Of a stretch of DNA of 64,000 nucleotides, positions 38,101 to 50,000 are shown piece after piece. Source of the DNA: Campylorhamphus procurvoides. Lineage: Eukaryota; Chordata; Aves; Passeriformes; Dendrocolaptidae. The notes below the pieces were generated by a model. It saw only the letters and a list, made by a program, of their open reading frames with translations, did no database searches and was not told the origin of the DNA. The translations under genes were made by a program, and so were the position numbers. Where the stretch lies: contig WBMV01008405.1 of NCBI GenBank assembly GCA_013396655.1, positions 434,911 through 498,910 of the forward strand, in the 5' to 3' direction. Position 1 is the first letter of the stretch; every line of letters begins with the position of its first letter.

Positions 38101-39570
38101 CAGAGATGGATTTTATTCCCTGAAATGTCCTTTCTGCATCTGGGTTTGTGACTGTAGCCCATCTGTTAGGGGTCAAGACTTTAGGGATCCTCCAGTGTTT
38201 GCTTCTGGGTGACCATGGGTTGACCAGCTCAGGCTTGGTCACCTGCTTTCCCATCTGCAAGGTGGAGATACTGAGTTCTTTGTAAATTACTTGGAGTTGT
38301 ACAGGTGACAAAGGTCTTTACTGTAAAAAATGCTTTATTCTTTTATTTACACTGAGAAAGCCCTAAACAGTTCTTGATGAGTGTTCAGTCCTTGCACATA
38401 AAGTAGGTGAAGGCTGACCACTGGGATGAGAGAGGCAAAGTTGCCCATAAAATTTAGGAGTTCATCTGAACAGTATGCAGAAGCTGATGAGCATTACCCG
38501 GTGGGATGTTTTTAATTACTTCTTCCTCTGCATCTCAGGAAACACCATTACATCTCATTATGCAGTTTCTGCTCACTAAGTGGGAATAATTGGCTACTGG
38601 AATGACAGTGCTTTATATAGGTACTGTCCATAATGCTCTGACAGAAAGTACATCCCTTTGTTAGAAAGAGATGACACCCTGGCTGTTCTGAACACCACTG
38701 TCAGTTTGCATTTTTCTGTCTTTTTTTTAAGGGTTCATGTAGCATAGGCTTAGAAATTTTGTTTGGCCTGTGGTAAGGACTGTAGAATTTGGCTTTTAAT
38801 GAAATTTCACCTTGCCATCTTTCAGAAACATCATTCTTGAGGTTTCAGGACAATGCTCCTGCTCAGCACAGATTTTATCCTCATGAATCCTGTTCTGACA
38901 GACATAATGAAACACAGATTAATGCTGTCATGCTAAAATGTTCTCTCATGCACCTTTGCTAAGTTTCCATTAAGAAAAAATGTCTCAAGGTGTAGAACGG
39001 GATTATATTTTGTCCTTACAAATTCTGCATAGCTTTCAAGTTGCTTTTAATGTTATTTAGCAATGAAAGGAAGGTTAGTGTTGTCCCCACTGCCTCACCC
39101 TTATGCTTACTATTATTACAAAATATCCCAGATGAAGAAATAAATCTAACAACCAAAAATTCCTAATAGCCACTTAAGCAATTAGTGGCTCAGAGGTGAA
39201 AGTGTTACCTGGTGTAAGCTAAGAGGAAGAAAAGGCAGCTCTTAGGCTGCCTGCAGCAGGCAACCAAGAGCAGCGTGGGCAGAAACTTCCATTCCAGCAG
39301 TTCCTGACACTGAACATCAACTTTCCCTTCTTTGGAGAGGCAATCAGACCAAAGGGTATGGTATCCGTGGTGGAGGAGGTGATATTTTATGAACTGTTAA
39401 CAGATTAGATCACAGAGGAAGCTTGTTCCTTTGTCCAGGTGCCCAGGCAGCACTGGGGAGGCCTTTGTAAATGTACATGTACATGAGTGGTGCCATTTGG
39501 AGAACAGAGGATGTTTTTCCAACAGGCTGTATGTGGCAGTCAGAGAAAGCTATGTGGAGCCCAGTGGGAG
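35141..39570. other. Non-genic stretch
   Basis: AT-leaning unique sequence. Longest frame 115 codons on the minus strand (37685-38032), rich in Lys and Arg towards its C-terminus and without a recognised domain. A short palindrome at 37231-37249 is listed separately. Confidence 0.6.
37231..37249. repeat. 19-bp near-perfect palindrome
   Basis: GAGCTATAT, one central base, ATATAGCTC: two 9-base complementary arms around a single base. A further CTATATTATAT follows within 12 bases. It is AT-rich and could be chance or a breakage-prone site. Confidence 0.85.
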
Positions 39571-39588
39571 ATATATATATATATATAT
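39571..39588. repeat. (AT)9 microsatellite
   Basis: Nine AT units followed by a short GTATGTAT extension. Immediately after, at 39597-39630, an 18-base unit (TTTGGTGATCTCTAGATC) is repeated nearly twice. Confidence 0.95.
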
Positions 39589-39630
39589 GTATGTATTTGG
39601 TGATCTCTAGATCTTTGGTGATCTCCTCTT

Positions 39631-41310
39631 GCATTGTATTTTCCTGCATATTTTCCTAAAGGATCCATTTGGTCAATTAGGCAGTCAACCCCTCTACTCC
39701 TTATGGATACATTCAGTTTTATGTCCCACATCATCACTAAGGACAGCTTAGCCTGACTGACTATCAGAGGGCAAGAATGAAGGTGAATTAACTATAGGGG
39801 CTCAGAAACAATTATAAGGACTCTGAAGTCCTTGAAGTTCATGAAGGCAGCTGAGAGAATTAAATCCTGTGTTTGTCACCAGCTGAAATGGGCCCACGTA
39901 CAGGAATGACCACCAAATGACACCTTGCTTCATCAAGTCCTGAGTATCTGCACTTGCAAATTGCACGACACAGGAGGCTCAGTGTAAATACAGATGCCAC
40001 TGTTTCTTTAATGCTGTAGGTATTTAAAGACTCTAGTAGGACTAAATATGGCAGCAGTCTTCACCTGACAAACTTTTCTACCCGTTTAATTCAAAGGTTC
40101 TTGGCTCACTAGGAAAGAAGAGATCCAGATTTCGTGCAACAATTTTCCATCCAAGATTTTCTGTCTGCAGACACACTTCCCCTTGGCTTTGCTGGCTCAG
40201 GCCCCTGGAGACCACATGCATGTGAATTTTAACATGGATGTTTCTCACAGATCTCCAGTCCAGATGGGGAGGTGAGCCAGCTTACAGGGGTGACCCAGGT
40301 TTGATCTCACACTGCACCAAGGGCAAGGCAGCTCTCTGTTTCCATTTTAATTGTGTCACTGTTAGCCAGGGCTCGTGTCTGCTTTCTCTCTCACCCACAA
40401 AGGGAAAATGCGTGCCAAAACGCTTCCTGTTTTTCACTGCCAGCTGAGTCGTGTGCTCAGGGTGAAGCTCATTAAGGCAGTGTGTGGCATTAAAAAAAGG
40501 CAGCCTCCAATAGTGGAAACAATCATGTTTCAGCATCCTACTCCTGAGTGGACTCAAGTGGGAATCAGGCTGTGGAGCACAATCAGTCCAGAAACAAAAA
40601 CTGAAAGAGGGAAGGCAGTCACATTGAACAATTTAAACACACCAGGGAAGGTGGGCATGTATTCCACACCGACAGTGTAATTGTTCTTCACTTCAAAGTA
40701 GGAAAAAGAGCCTTACAGGAACACCTAATGGTACAAAATTGCTTTTAGTCCGAGGGGTTTGTCCTCTTTCCTGTAGTATGAAGGGGTTGTCCATTTTGAC
40801 AACCCTTTTCTGGCTGATAGTGCCAACACGCATTATAAAAGCATTATCTTGTTAATTAACCTTCTAAAACAGAAACCATTTCTTGACAAAAGCACACATC
40901 TGTGTCCTTACCACACTTTTCTGTTCCTTATATTCCTCAGCTGTGATGCTTCTCTGTCCCTTTGTCTCACCTACTTTTTCCTAAGCCCTTTCAGTCTAAA
41001 TTGTTTGAATAATACTGGTCATTTTTTCCTATAAGGACTTATTTTTCTCTCAGAGCAGGTTACAGGGCTGTTATGTCTAACTCCAATCTCACACGTGGAA
41101 TACAAGACAAAGAAAAACTGTCTGGTGCTTCAGTCTCTCTCCTTTCTTGGTGGCTAAAAGAAGATTTCATAATAATGTTTATGTTTAGAATTTCTGCAGT
41201 AATAAGCAGATCAGTATCAGTCTGTATGTAGTAAGTTTAAAGAGCTGTTAATAGACAGTTGGATGGCTCAGGAATTTAAAACCTTCATTACTATGTCATC
41301 AGTTCAAAGT
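39631..41310. other. Non-genic stretch
   Basis: Unique-looking sequence. A 101-codon plus frame (40375-40680) has a basic predicted peptide with no recognised motif. No repeat family identified. Confidence 0.6.
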
Positions 41311-41468
41311 CAACTCAGTTTACCAGGGATCCCTGATAGCATCAGTCTATCCTTCCTAGATGAAGCAGGTATGCTTGTCCAAACTTGGAATTGCGATTCC
41401 ACAGAAAAGTCAGGAATCACAAGCTTTACATTCCATGATTTCCTACAAAACACCTCTTTGGAAAATGG
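41311..41468 (+). repeat. Unclassified interspersed repeat, copy 1
   Basis: This block aligns with 44931-45074 on the same strand. They share an exact stretch at the left end (CAACTCAGTTTACCAGGGATC) and another 18-19 base stretch in the middle (GCTTGTCCAAACTTGGAAT), with scattered similarity to about 41468. By eye identity is roughly three quarters, with a gap of about 10-13 bp near 41345 in the other copy. The similarity fades on both sides, so this looks like two copies of one dispersed element or an old local duplication. I do not recognise the family: it is not CR1, the SINE above or the LTR at the right edge. Strand is arbitrary. Confidence 0.75.
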
Positions 41469-44400
41469 TATTTGGTCTGTTTTTTTAATTTTCAATGTTC
41501 ATTTTTAAATTTTGTTTGTCAATTCTTCTTAAGGAATGGATTCTGAAAATACATATTATAGTTATGGTCAAAAAAGGACATATCCTATAATAGTGTGTCA
41601 GTTTGGTTATTTTCTCAAAGGGAAATAAATATGAATGGTTCTATTTTGATTTTTTTTAATAGGAAAATACATCTGTAGAAGCTGTTGGAGATAACCTTTG
41701 TTAATGTGTTTTGAATGTCCTTCTGATTTTGTATGTATACAAAATCTTTATGAAGGTGGGAAGGGGAAGAACTGGTTGCTTGGAGTATTTAATTTAGGAT
41801 GTCCCAATAATTTTCTACACGATCTTGGAGTCGTTTTTCGCAGCCGCCAGTTGTGATCTTGCAAAAAGGACTATGACAAAAAGGAATTGAAAAAGAAAAA
41901 GAGAAGAAAGATACAACACACTTTCTTTAGGTGTTTATACAACATGGTAACTTGTCTGTTAAACAATGCTTTCCCCTTCCAAATGCTCTATAATGAGAGA
42001 CTGGGTCTTTAAAAACACATAGTTGTAGGTTTTAGATATTTTCCTGATGAGACCCACCCAAGCAAGGCCAGAGGGCAAAAACATAACTTATTGTTTGCCT
42101 GCCCATTCCCCAGTCATTGGGAAAAAAACAAAAGTTATATTCTGGTGATTGGTTTCTGCCTTCCAAAGCCAAGTGAGCAGTTCAGAGATGCTGATTCTTT
42201 CCTTCTCTCTGAAAAGTCACTTTGTGTTTATCTGTGTTGCTCTTCCAAGGGAGGATTTCCTTAATTAATTGGATTCTACTGGTAAGAGTGGATAAGATAA
42301 CGGTGTGGTAAGTCCACTTCTCAGCTGGTGAAATGCTCAGGACAGTGGTTATACTTAACTCTACGTTAAATAAGGAGAAAAATTCATCATCTCTTTGACC
42401 TTGCCAATGTCAGTAGGAATGTGAGTGCCAATCTAAAATCATAAAAAGGAGGCAATTTTCTTAAACCACAAAACTTGAATATGGAAATCTCCACTTTCAT
42501 TCCTGAAAAACAGTCTTTTGCTTTATCACTTCTTTTATTGAAGGTTTCTTAAGCTATGACTCTTTTCTCTAGTGCCATGGTTTGGTTTTTCAGCATTTTG
42601 TCTATGAATCCTTTATGGTCCACAAAGTAGGGCTCAGAAACAAGTCAATAAGTTAAGAAGGTTCATATATGCTCTTGAGTAATCTATACACATGAATAGT
42701 TGTGGAAAAGTAAAAATGTTTGGACATACATAATGCAAAAAATTGCTCTTGCAGTCACTGAGAAGTAGAGGAACCTTGGACATGGGTATCTGCAAATTAT
42801 ATATTCAGTCTAAAAGACTTTCCCATAAGCTACTTAGCAAGTAAGTTAAGGTGGTATAGGATTGTTTCATGATCCTTTTCAAAATGTGCAATGAAACTGG
42901 TAAATTGGTTTTCACTTCAGGGTAGCTGGGAAAGCCAGACAAATTCAGGATTTCATACACACAACATAGTATGGTCCTACTTCCCTAAGGTGAGAAACCT
43001 TATATGCTTTTTGAAGAGGTGTGGACAGACAGATTTTTTCCTTTAGAGATACTCTTGTTTAAAGAAAACCAGTGAAAGAAATTGCTCGCTAATACTCTTT
43101 CAAAAAAGAAAAATGTAAAGTGGAATTACTCCATTCCAACCATCAGATTGTAGAGTTCCTATTTTTTCTTTTATATTTTTCTGAGGTGCAATAATGACAT
43201 GTTTCTCCTGGTATGGTATCTGACATCAGCCTCATCCACATACTCTGAATGCCAGGGAAATCTGATGGGTATTGGTCATCTTCTGACATTCCTCTGTATC
43301 CTGAGGCTGGAATCAAGCCTTGTCTATTCCCTGGTAACACACTTTACAGCAACAGGCACAAGCTGACCTGCATGTTTCTGTAGGTGAAGTGCCCTTTATT
43401 TGGAAAGCTTTGTCCCATTGTGTAGTGAGATCTTTTGGCAGTTATTATTATCATTACTATTGATTTTTTAGAAATGGAAAAACTCTCCACACTTTTTCTG
43501 CAAGACTGCAGTTTCACTGTGTCCAATAAAGTCCTCATATTTTTTATCATCTGAGTGCCTGAATCAAAACATCCTTGTGCTGGTGGTTGTGTGTTTTATA
43601 TTCATATGTGCACACACATGAACACACAGAAATATGTGATCATATTCATAGTAAAGGTGAATCATGAGACATATAAGTAGAAATTGCTCCCTTTCCCAGT
43701 GGTTTTAACCAAGGGCAAAAAGGAAAGAAAACCATTGTCTCATTGGCTACATCACATTGGTGGTGAATGTGTGTGTATAGTAATAAGTGCTTCATGTTAA
43801 GCTCCTACATCTCCAGCGATACCGTGCATCTGACTGAATTTAAAGAATGGTTACTTCTCTGCTTTGGAAAAGCCAGCAGTCAGTTGTTGTTACTGAACTC
43901 TGACTTCCCGTAGAGCAGGACAGCTCCCAAGTGAGATTATGATTAGGTAGGAAATAGTTCCCCATCGCTAATTTCTGATTTCCACTAAACCAAGAGAGGT
44001 AGAGCGAGGACACATATTATCTTCCACAGTAGAGAATGCTGCCTTTCCAGGTCAGTGTAGCAGTATATTAGGGTGTAGCTTTCATGCAAAATCCCAGCTT
44101 TAACTTAAAATTAACTTTTTGGGTAAAGGCTTTTAAATTTTAAGACTGGAACCTACACAAGTACCCCCATGGCCAGAGACACTAAGAGACAGAGATATTG
44201 GAGTCAGTAGAGTTACATGCATAGAACTTCTTTGGAAGTCTAGTACCTTGAACCTCTCTATCCTACAAGAGCAGGCACACATGCTGGATGTCAGTGGAGC
44301 AGCCTCCATGTGGACACTGAAGTACATGAATCTTTGCAGGATTGAGTCAGACATTTTGTGATGTTCTTGCTTGATCTTACCTTGAAACCAGTGAGGCTTG

Positions 44401-44930
44401 CTTCACGTCAGAGATGAGGTGAAGAAATACTGAAGTTAGTGTTTATGCTGAAGAAATGTCTGAGTAATCTCAGGACAAGGTAAAATAGTTAAAGCACATT
44501 ACCTTAAAGCACCCAAATATCATAGCCTAACTATGAGTCATAATTGTCTAGTTCAGCAACTTAGAACTTAAAAATGACTGTAACCTCGAGAAAATCAGCT
44601 GAAACTGGGAACAGTGGCAACTTAGAGATTCCTTCTGGGACAAGAAAGTGATATTTTCTAGGTTGCAGCATCTTTTCACTTGCTTGTTATTTGCAGATGC
44701 CCATAGCTGGGCAGTCTGAGTCAGTGAGACACCACAGGACCCCAGGAAAGTTTGTATTTTCAAAGGAACTGAGTAGTGATTTTAAGTCCTTGTGATTGTG
44801 TGAGTATCTCTGAACTTGTTCTCACAACTTCATGAGAGGACACTGGAGGATCACAAGAAGGTTGAACTGGAAATGAGTTATGATGTCACTTGACATATGC
44901 ATTAAAAGAAAGTGACACCATGCTCAAGCC
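41469..44930. other. Non-genic stretch between two repeat copies
   Basis: AT-rich unique-looking sequence with short open frames only (under 75 codons). I could not see that any further part of it resembles the DNA beyond the second copy, so a full-length 3.6-kb tandem duplication is not supported by eye. Confidence 0.6.
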
Positions 44931-45074
44931 CAACTCAGTTTACCAGGGATCTCTGATAAACAGAGATGAAACAGATAAGCTTGTCCAAACTTGGAATAGC
45001 AATTTCATAGAAAATCAGGATTTGCAAACTTTTTGTTCCACAATGTCCTACAAGACGGACTTTTTGAAAAATGA
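44931..45074 (+). repeat. Unclassified interspersed repeat, copy 2
   Basis: Second copy of the block described at 41311-41468, starting 3,620 bp to its right in the same orientation. Weak similarity may extend left to about 44912. Both copies sit in open plus-strand frames (44890-45162 here, 41263-41508 for copy 1) that share a short peptide match around LVQTWN and a following Glu. That may be a by-product of shared DNA rather than coding constraint. Compared with copy 1 this one lacks about a dozen bases after CTGATA and has many substitutions in the right half. Confidence 0.75.
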
Positions 45075-46962
45075 CCTTTTGTCCAACCTAGCGAAAAATG
45101 GATGCAATTCTGAGTTCCCTGTAGTCAAGTTTCTTTGGCTTGAGGAGATCCTTAAGCCTTGAGTAGTAATTACAGAAGAGTTTGCAGTGACTGTTTCGGT
45201 ATCTTTGCAACAGCAAGTATATATCAGAACATGTTTTATGAAATTCTCCCTGGGTAATGTTTGGAAGTTAACTTTGCAATATAAAGGTAAAAGTTCCCCT
45301 ACTGTTTGAAGGGTTTCATGAAAAAAAAAATAAAATGGATCGCCCACTGACAATTTCAAAGACCAATTTTAACAATATCACACTTTTGTTTGTTTATAGT
45401 AAGGCTCTTGTCTAAACTTGAAGATTCAGGGTTGTTTTGCCCTGGAGTAGTTTTGTTGGCACTGTTCATAATCTTTTAAATTCCAAGCTAGATCTTGGAG
45501 GACAGTCAACGTATTACTTCATACGAAAGCTATTATTTCATACGAATAATTAGCACTCCATTCTGTAGGATGGTGAATGTGAGACCTTAGTGCTGAGCCG
45601 CTGCTAGGAATGCTGACTGTGGTTTTCATAATTTGCAATCCAAACTGGAATAAACTGTGGGCTTGGGCTGCCTGAATCCTCGTGCCCAGGTGGATGGGCT
45701 GCTCACTGAATGAGTGCACTGTGGAAGAAAGCCAGTGGAAGCCTTTTTGTGCACATGGATGTCTGTCCTCCCCAGCACCAGCTACACCTGCAGGCAAAGC
45801 AGCTTGCAAAAGTGAAAACGGCTGCTGTGTAATTCCTTGCCATGTGGAGGATTAGTGCTTGTAAAGTAACCAGACTGCAGACACTTGCCCAACATCCTCA
45901 TGTCCACAGCAGTGTCACTGCAATTTTTGTCCATTCCTAAAGAAAACAGATTCTAAAATGTGAAAAGTTTGATGGAGAAGATCAGGAGAAAGCAGATTTT
46001 TTTTTTTACATGCCATGCTTTTCAGGTTGCCAATCCACAGAAATCTGTTCTGGTCACACTTACAGGGGTTTCTTGTAATCTTGACTGAAAAATTTTAATC
46101 TGTTTTCTGAATTAATCAATCATAAAGATGTAGGGATTTTAGTGCTGTAGGATTGTTATTATCTATATAATACAGCCTAGATACCTTTATAGATGATTAA
46201 TTCTAGTGTAAACCATTTACCACAACACCCACACAATTCATACGTGAGATACTGATAGTGCTGGACTCCCCCAGAGCACAGGAGGCTGTTGTATAAAGAA
46301 CCCAGTACACGGACCTAAAACGTTGAAAAAGATAGTTCACTGTTGGTTATGGAGTTGCCAGCAGTCATAGCAACCTGGAGAAAAATTAAGCCGTATTTGG
46401 CACTGCATCTCCAACATTAAGAAAATGTGATTATTTCTAATGGCAGGCTATGAAAACAGTTTTCATTCCAGGACTTTCCAGAATGCTCCCAGGAGTTTGA
46501 AATATCTCAGAAATTACATTTTCATGTGAATTGTGGAGTTCATTTATGTGAGTCTGAAGTTCAGGCCACAGGTATTTGCACATGACCTCAAAAGTCAGCA
46601 AATATACTTGTGAGAGGACAGGTAAAATGAACACTTCAGTGCTGATCTGAGCTATTTTTACCCAACATCAGATGTTTCCACAAATCTTCATAATTAGTCT
46701 CTCTAATTTTTAATTTTTTTTTCCTCTGACTTGAATATTCTGGTAGAAGTGTGGAGTCTCAACAGCTACTCACTCTTCTGGAGAATGGAAGAATAGGATT
46801 CTGTACCTAGTGAATGCTAAACTTCTGTACAAACACTGTGGCCATATCACGTTTCTTCCTGAACAGGCATGTTTTGAGAGAAAGTAAAAGAGAAATGCTT
46901 CATTGAAGAATTTCCAAATTAAATACTCCTCCCTTTATGCCACTGGAACTGAATGCTAGGCA
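45075..46962. other. Non-genic stretch
   Basis: Unique-looking sequence; longest frame 103 codons on the minus strand (45048-45359), overlapping the repeat. A nine-base word TTCATACGA occurs twice near 45519-45546. Nothing assignable. Confidence 0.6.
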
Positions 46963-47035
46963 TATAGCTTTAATGCCAGAAAGGACTATTTAGGATCATC
47001 TTGCCTGACAAAAGGCATAGATTTTTATCAAACTG
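46963..47035 (-). mobile_element. Probable ancient CR1 3' end
   Basis: Read on the minus strand it has the order expected of an old amniote CR1 tail: a block like GGCAAGATGATCCTAAATAG, then TCCTTTCTGGCATTAAAGC. In the family the equivalent words are 'gatgatc', 'gtcccttctggcctta' and the element's 3' terminus. Only about 70 bp can be followed and divergence is high, so this could be a chance match. Confidence 0.45.
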
Positions 47036-50000
47036 GTTTCTTCCTTGAGCCTCTCACTGTTGGTAGGGTACACAGGTTCAATTTCAAGGCTTCACCTGAG
47101 AAGGAATCCAGTGTACCCTTGAGCAAGTGATTGGGTTGGAGATCTGGACTGTCAGGAATGCATGTCTTTGCTCCTGAATACTGTTAGCATAGCTGCCAAG
47201 TGTAGGATCTTGCTCTACCCTTTTCCCTTAGTTTAAAAAGCCCTCTGCTATCAGAGGTATTTACAAACCATATTCAGATCCTCTTTTACCTTTCTGGGGA
47301 TAAACTAAACAGACTGAAGTCCGGGAGTCATAAAACTCCCCCTCCGAAAAAGGTTAAACTTTAGATTGTTGCTCCCTCTGAAAGGTGACTGTCAAAACAG
47401 TACTGTGGAGTTTCACGATTATGGTTTTAATGGTTTCTATATAAAGAGATTTGGTTTACCAGTTAAAATACAGTGTGACTGCCTGCCAGACCTTTCAGTT
47501 TTATCACAGCCTCTGAGGGAGGTTGAGATTTTTGCATCCTGTCTGTCATCACAGAAAACACAGATTTACAGCAGTAAACACAGATTAAATCAGAGGAGGG
47601 ACTGAAGATCAGTGTCAAGGTCCATGGTCTACGTCCCTTTCCCTTTAGAGGAGAAGGATCACACCCTCAGTGAGATCAAGCTACCTCATGCCATGTGATG
47701 TGTCTTGGAAGCTTCTCAGTCCCCCCATCCCCTGGGTCCTTCCTTGGCCCCCCCATCAGGAACCATGTCCTGTCCATCATCTCCTTTGGATCCTCAGCTA
47801 CCCCATGTGGTGATGGCACCATCAATGGCCTTCCTTGGGTCAGCAGCAACCATCACATCACCCAGTGAGGCCGAGCTCACTGCTGATGAGTCACAAAATG
47901 GAGCAGAGGTCTGAATCCATTCCTTCAGCCATGCCAGCACTCTCCTGCAAATATCAAGCAAAACAGTATGTCTCAAAAAAAAAAATTCAAATGTCCTTTC
48001 ATGCAAAAAAACAGCAGTTTTGTCCAGTGAGAGGATTAAAGAGTGTTTTTTTTCACAGCAACACTGCCTTTTGATGCAAAGAAGCCTTTTTTTTTTTCCC
48101 TCTTGTTGCACTTGGTGGCTGTGAGTAGAAAGAAAATTCCATGCTTTAAACATAGGAGTTACTAAAATAGTGGATTAGATTGGTGACTGTAAGGAGGAAA
48201 ACCTAAATACAGAATGAGGGAAAGAAAAAGGGAAAAAGAAATGAAGAAAAGCAACAAATGTTTGAAGAAAGAATACACAGTGTTTCCTATTATTATTTCT
48301 TCCCACTACTTCTTCCAGTTTGAATCTTTCCTTTAGTTGTAGGCACCAATCCAGCAACTATATGAAGCAAGTAATTAGTGCTATGTATGAAAATAGTGTT
48401 ATTAACTTGTGGCCACAGTCAAGAACAGATTCCTGTTCCTTTTTTTTTCTATGATATACATGTAGAATTTTATTTCCCATGGTGGAATATTTCTTTTACA
48501 ATTTGTTAATTGCTTTTTTCATTATGAAGAGGATTCGTACTCAGAGAGCTACAATAAGCCATAGGGCTCCAATAGCATTTAAAACCACAGTCAGATCTGC
48601 AATGGGAAGTAAAGAGATGAATTAAACGATCCTCAAATGCTTTCCAAGCCTGAAACACAAGCTACTGCTGTCTTTTGACAAACTAACTTCTCCCTAAATA
48701 CTGTCAAATAGGTAAACCTCAGATTCTGCCCAGAGCTGAGGAAATCCAAGCTCCTCTGTGTTAGAGGTGCACCTGCAAGACTCAGGTGCAGGAACAAACA
48801 CTTCCAGTTGTCCTTTAACAGGTGGGCAGCTGGATGCAAACTCCTTGTAATTCCTGGGTTTACAGGGTAACAAGTGCAAGCCAGCTCCTACTGGTCTCTA
48901 AAAAACTAACTAAAGACAATAATCACTTCCTAAAGATGTTAACCTTCTTCCTAAAATGCTGGGATTTCAGATTGGAATGCTCTAGACTGGATCTCATCAC
49001 CATATTTCCTCTTCCTGATGTTTTTACCATAGGGGAAAGAGATTTTCAAATACATTTCACAAGCTGTGTCATTTCCATTACCATTTATGATATTTAATTC
49101 TTGAAGATATATGTATGCTTGAATATTTATTATAAAGAAGCTTGCATTATAGAGTCCATTTTAAAATGCAAATCATCTCTAAAAAAGAGATTCAATACAG
49201 ACCTTATGCAATATTTATCAATTAAAACTAGTTCCAGAGAGTCACAGTTGCATAATGATTTATAAATAAGAAATAATACTGGAGGATATGTTTCATTTAA
49301 ACGATTTTATTTTCTTTAGATTCAGTTATATCTAATATTTTGGTAGTTAAATTGAAACCCTGCTATGTAATTTACATCTGAGAACATAGGCTTACATCCA
49401 GTTTCATTTTATCTTCTTCAGAACAGACACAAAGTACATTCTGCAGATTCATATGTACATTTTATTTGTGGGATTTGTTATAGTTAACCTGACAGGGCAC
49501 AAGAAATGCAATTATGAATAGCCATCAGCAATCCTTCACCATGGCTAAAATCTTCCTGTAAAGAAGTCAAGAATGATATGGATTCTTTAAGAAGACCGAA
49601 GAAATGCATTTTTAGGGTTCTAGCTCTCAGGGGTCTCTCCCTGCCCCAGCAAGTGTATTGCCACCACTGACATTTATATATTTTTATATTTTTAATTATG
49701 TACTCAGATATAGTTTATATTTTCTGAAGGCCATGAATATTTGTTGTGTTGTCCAGACCTGACCCTACCTAGACTGTGAGATCCAACACAATTCCACTAT
49801 GAGACTGCATTGGTTCAAAAGAAAACAGCAGTTCTTTTCTCCTGGTTTTCTGAAATGTTGGGTGATATAACCAGTTTAAACTGAAAGAAAGCCTTCAGGG
49901 GATACACCAAATTTACTCTCCTGCACATATGAATTCGAAAGTTACTATTTAATAGTAGTTTGGGATTTTTTTACCAGAAAGAAAACATTTGGAAGTTGAT

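Noticed and set aside
35717..38516. Shared 13-base word CATTACCCGGTGG at about 35729 and 38495
   Set aside because: The match does not extend meaningfully on either side, so coincidence is likely.
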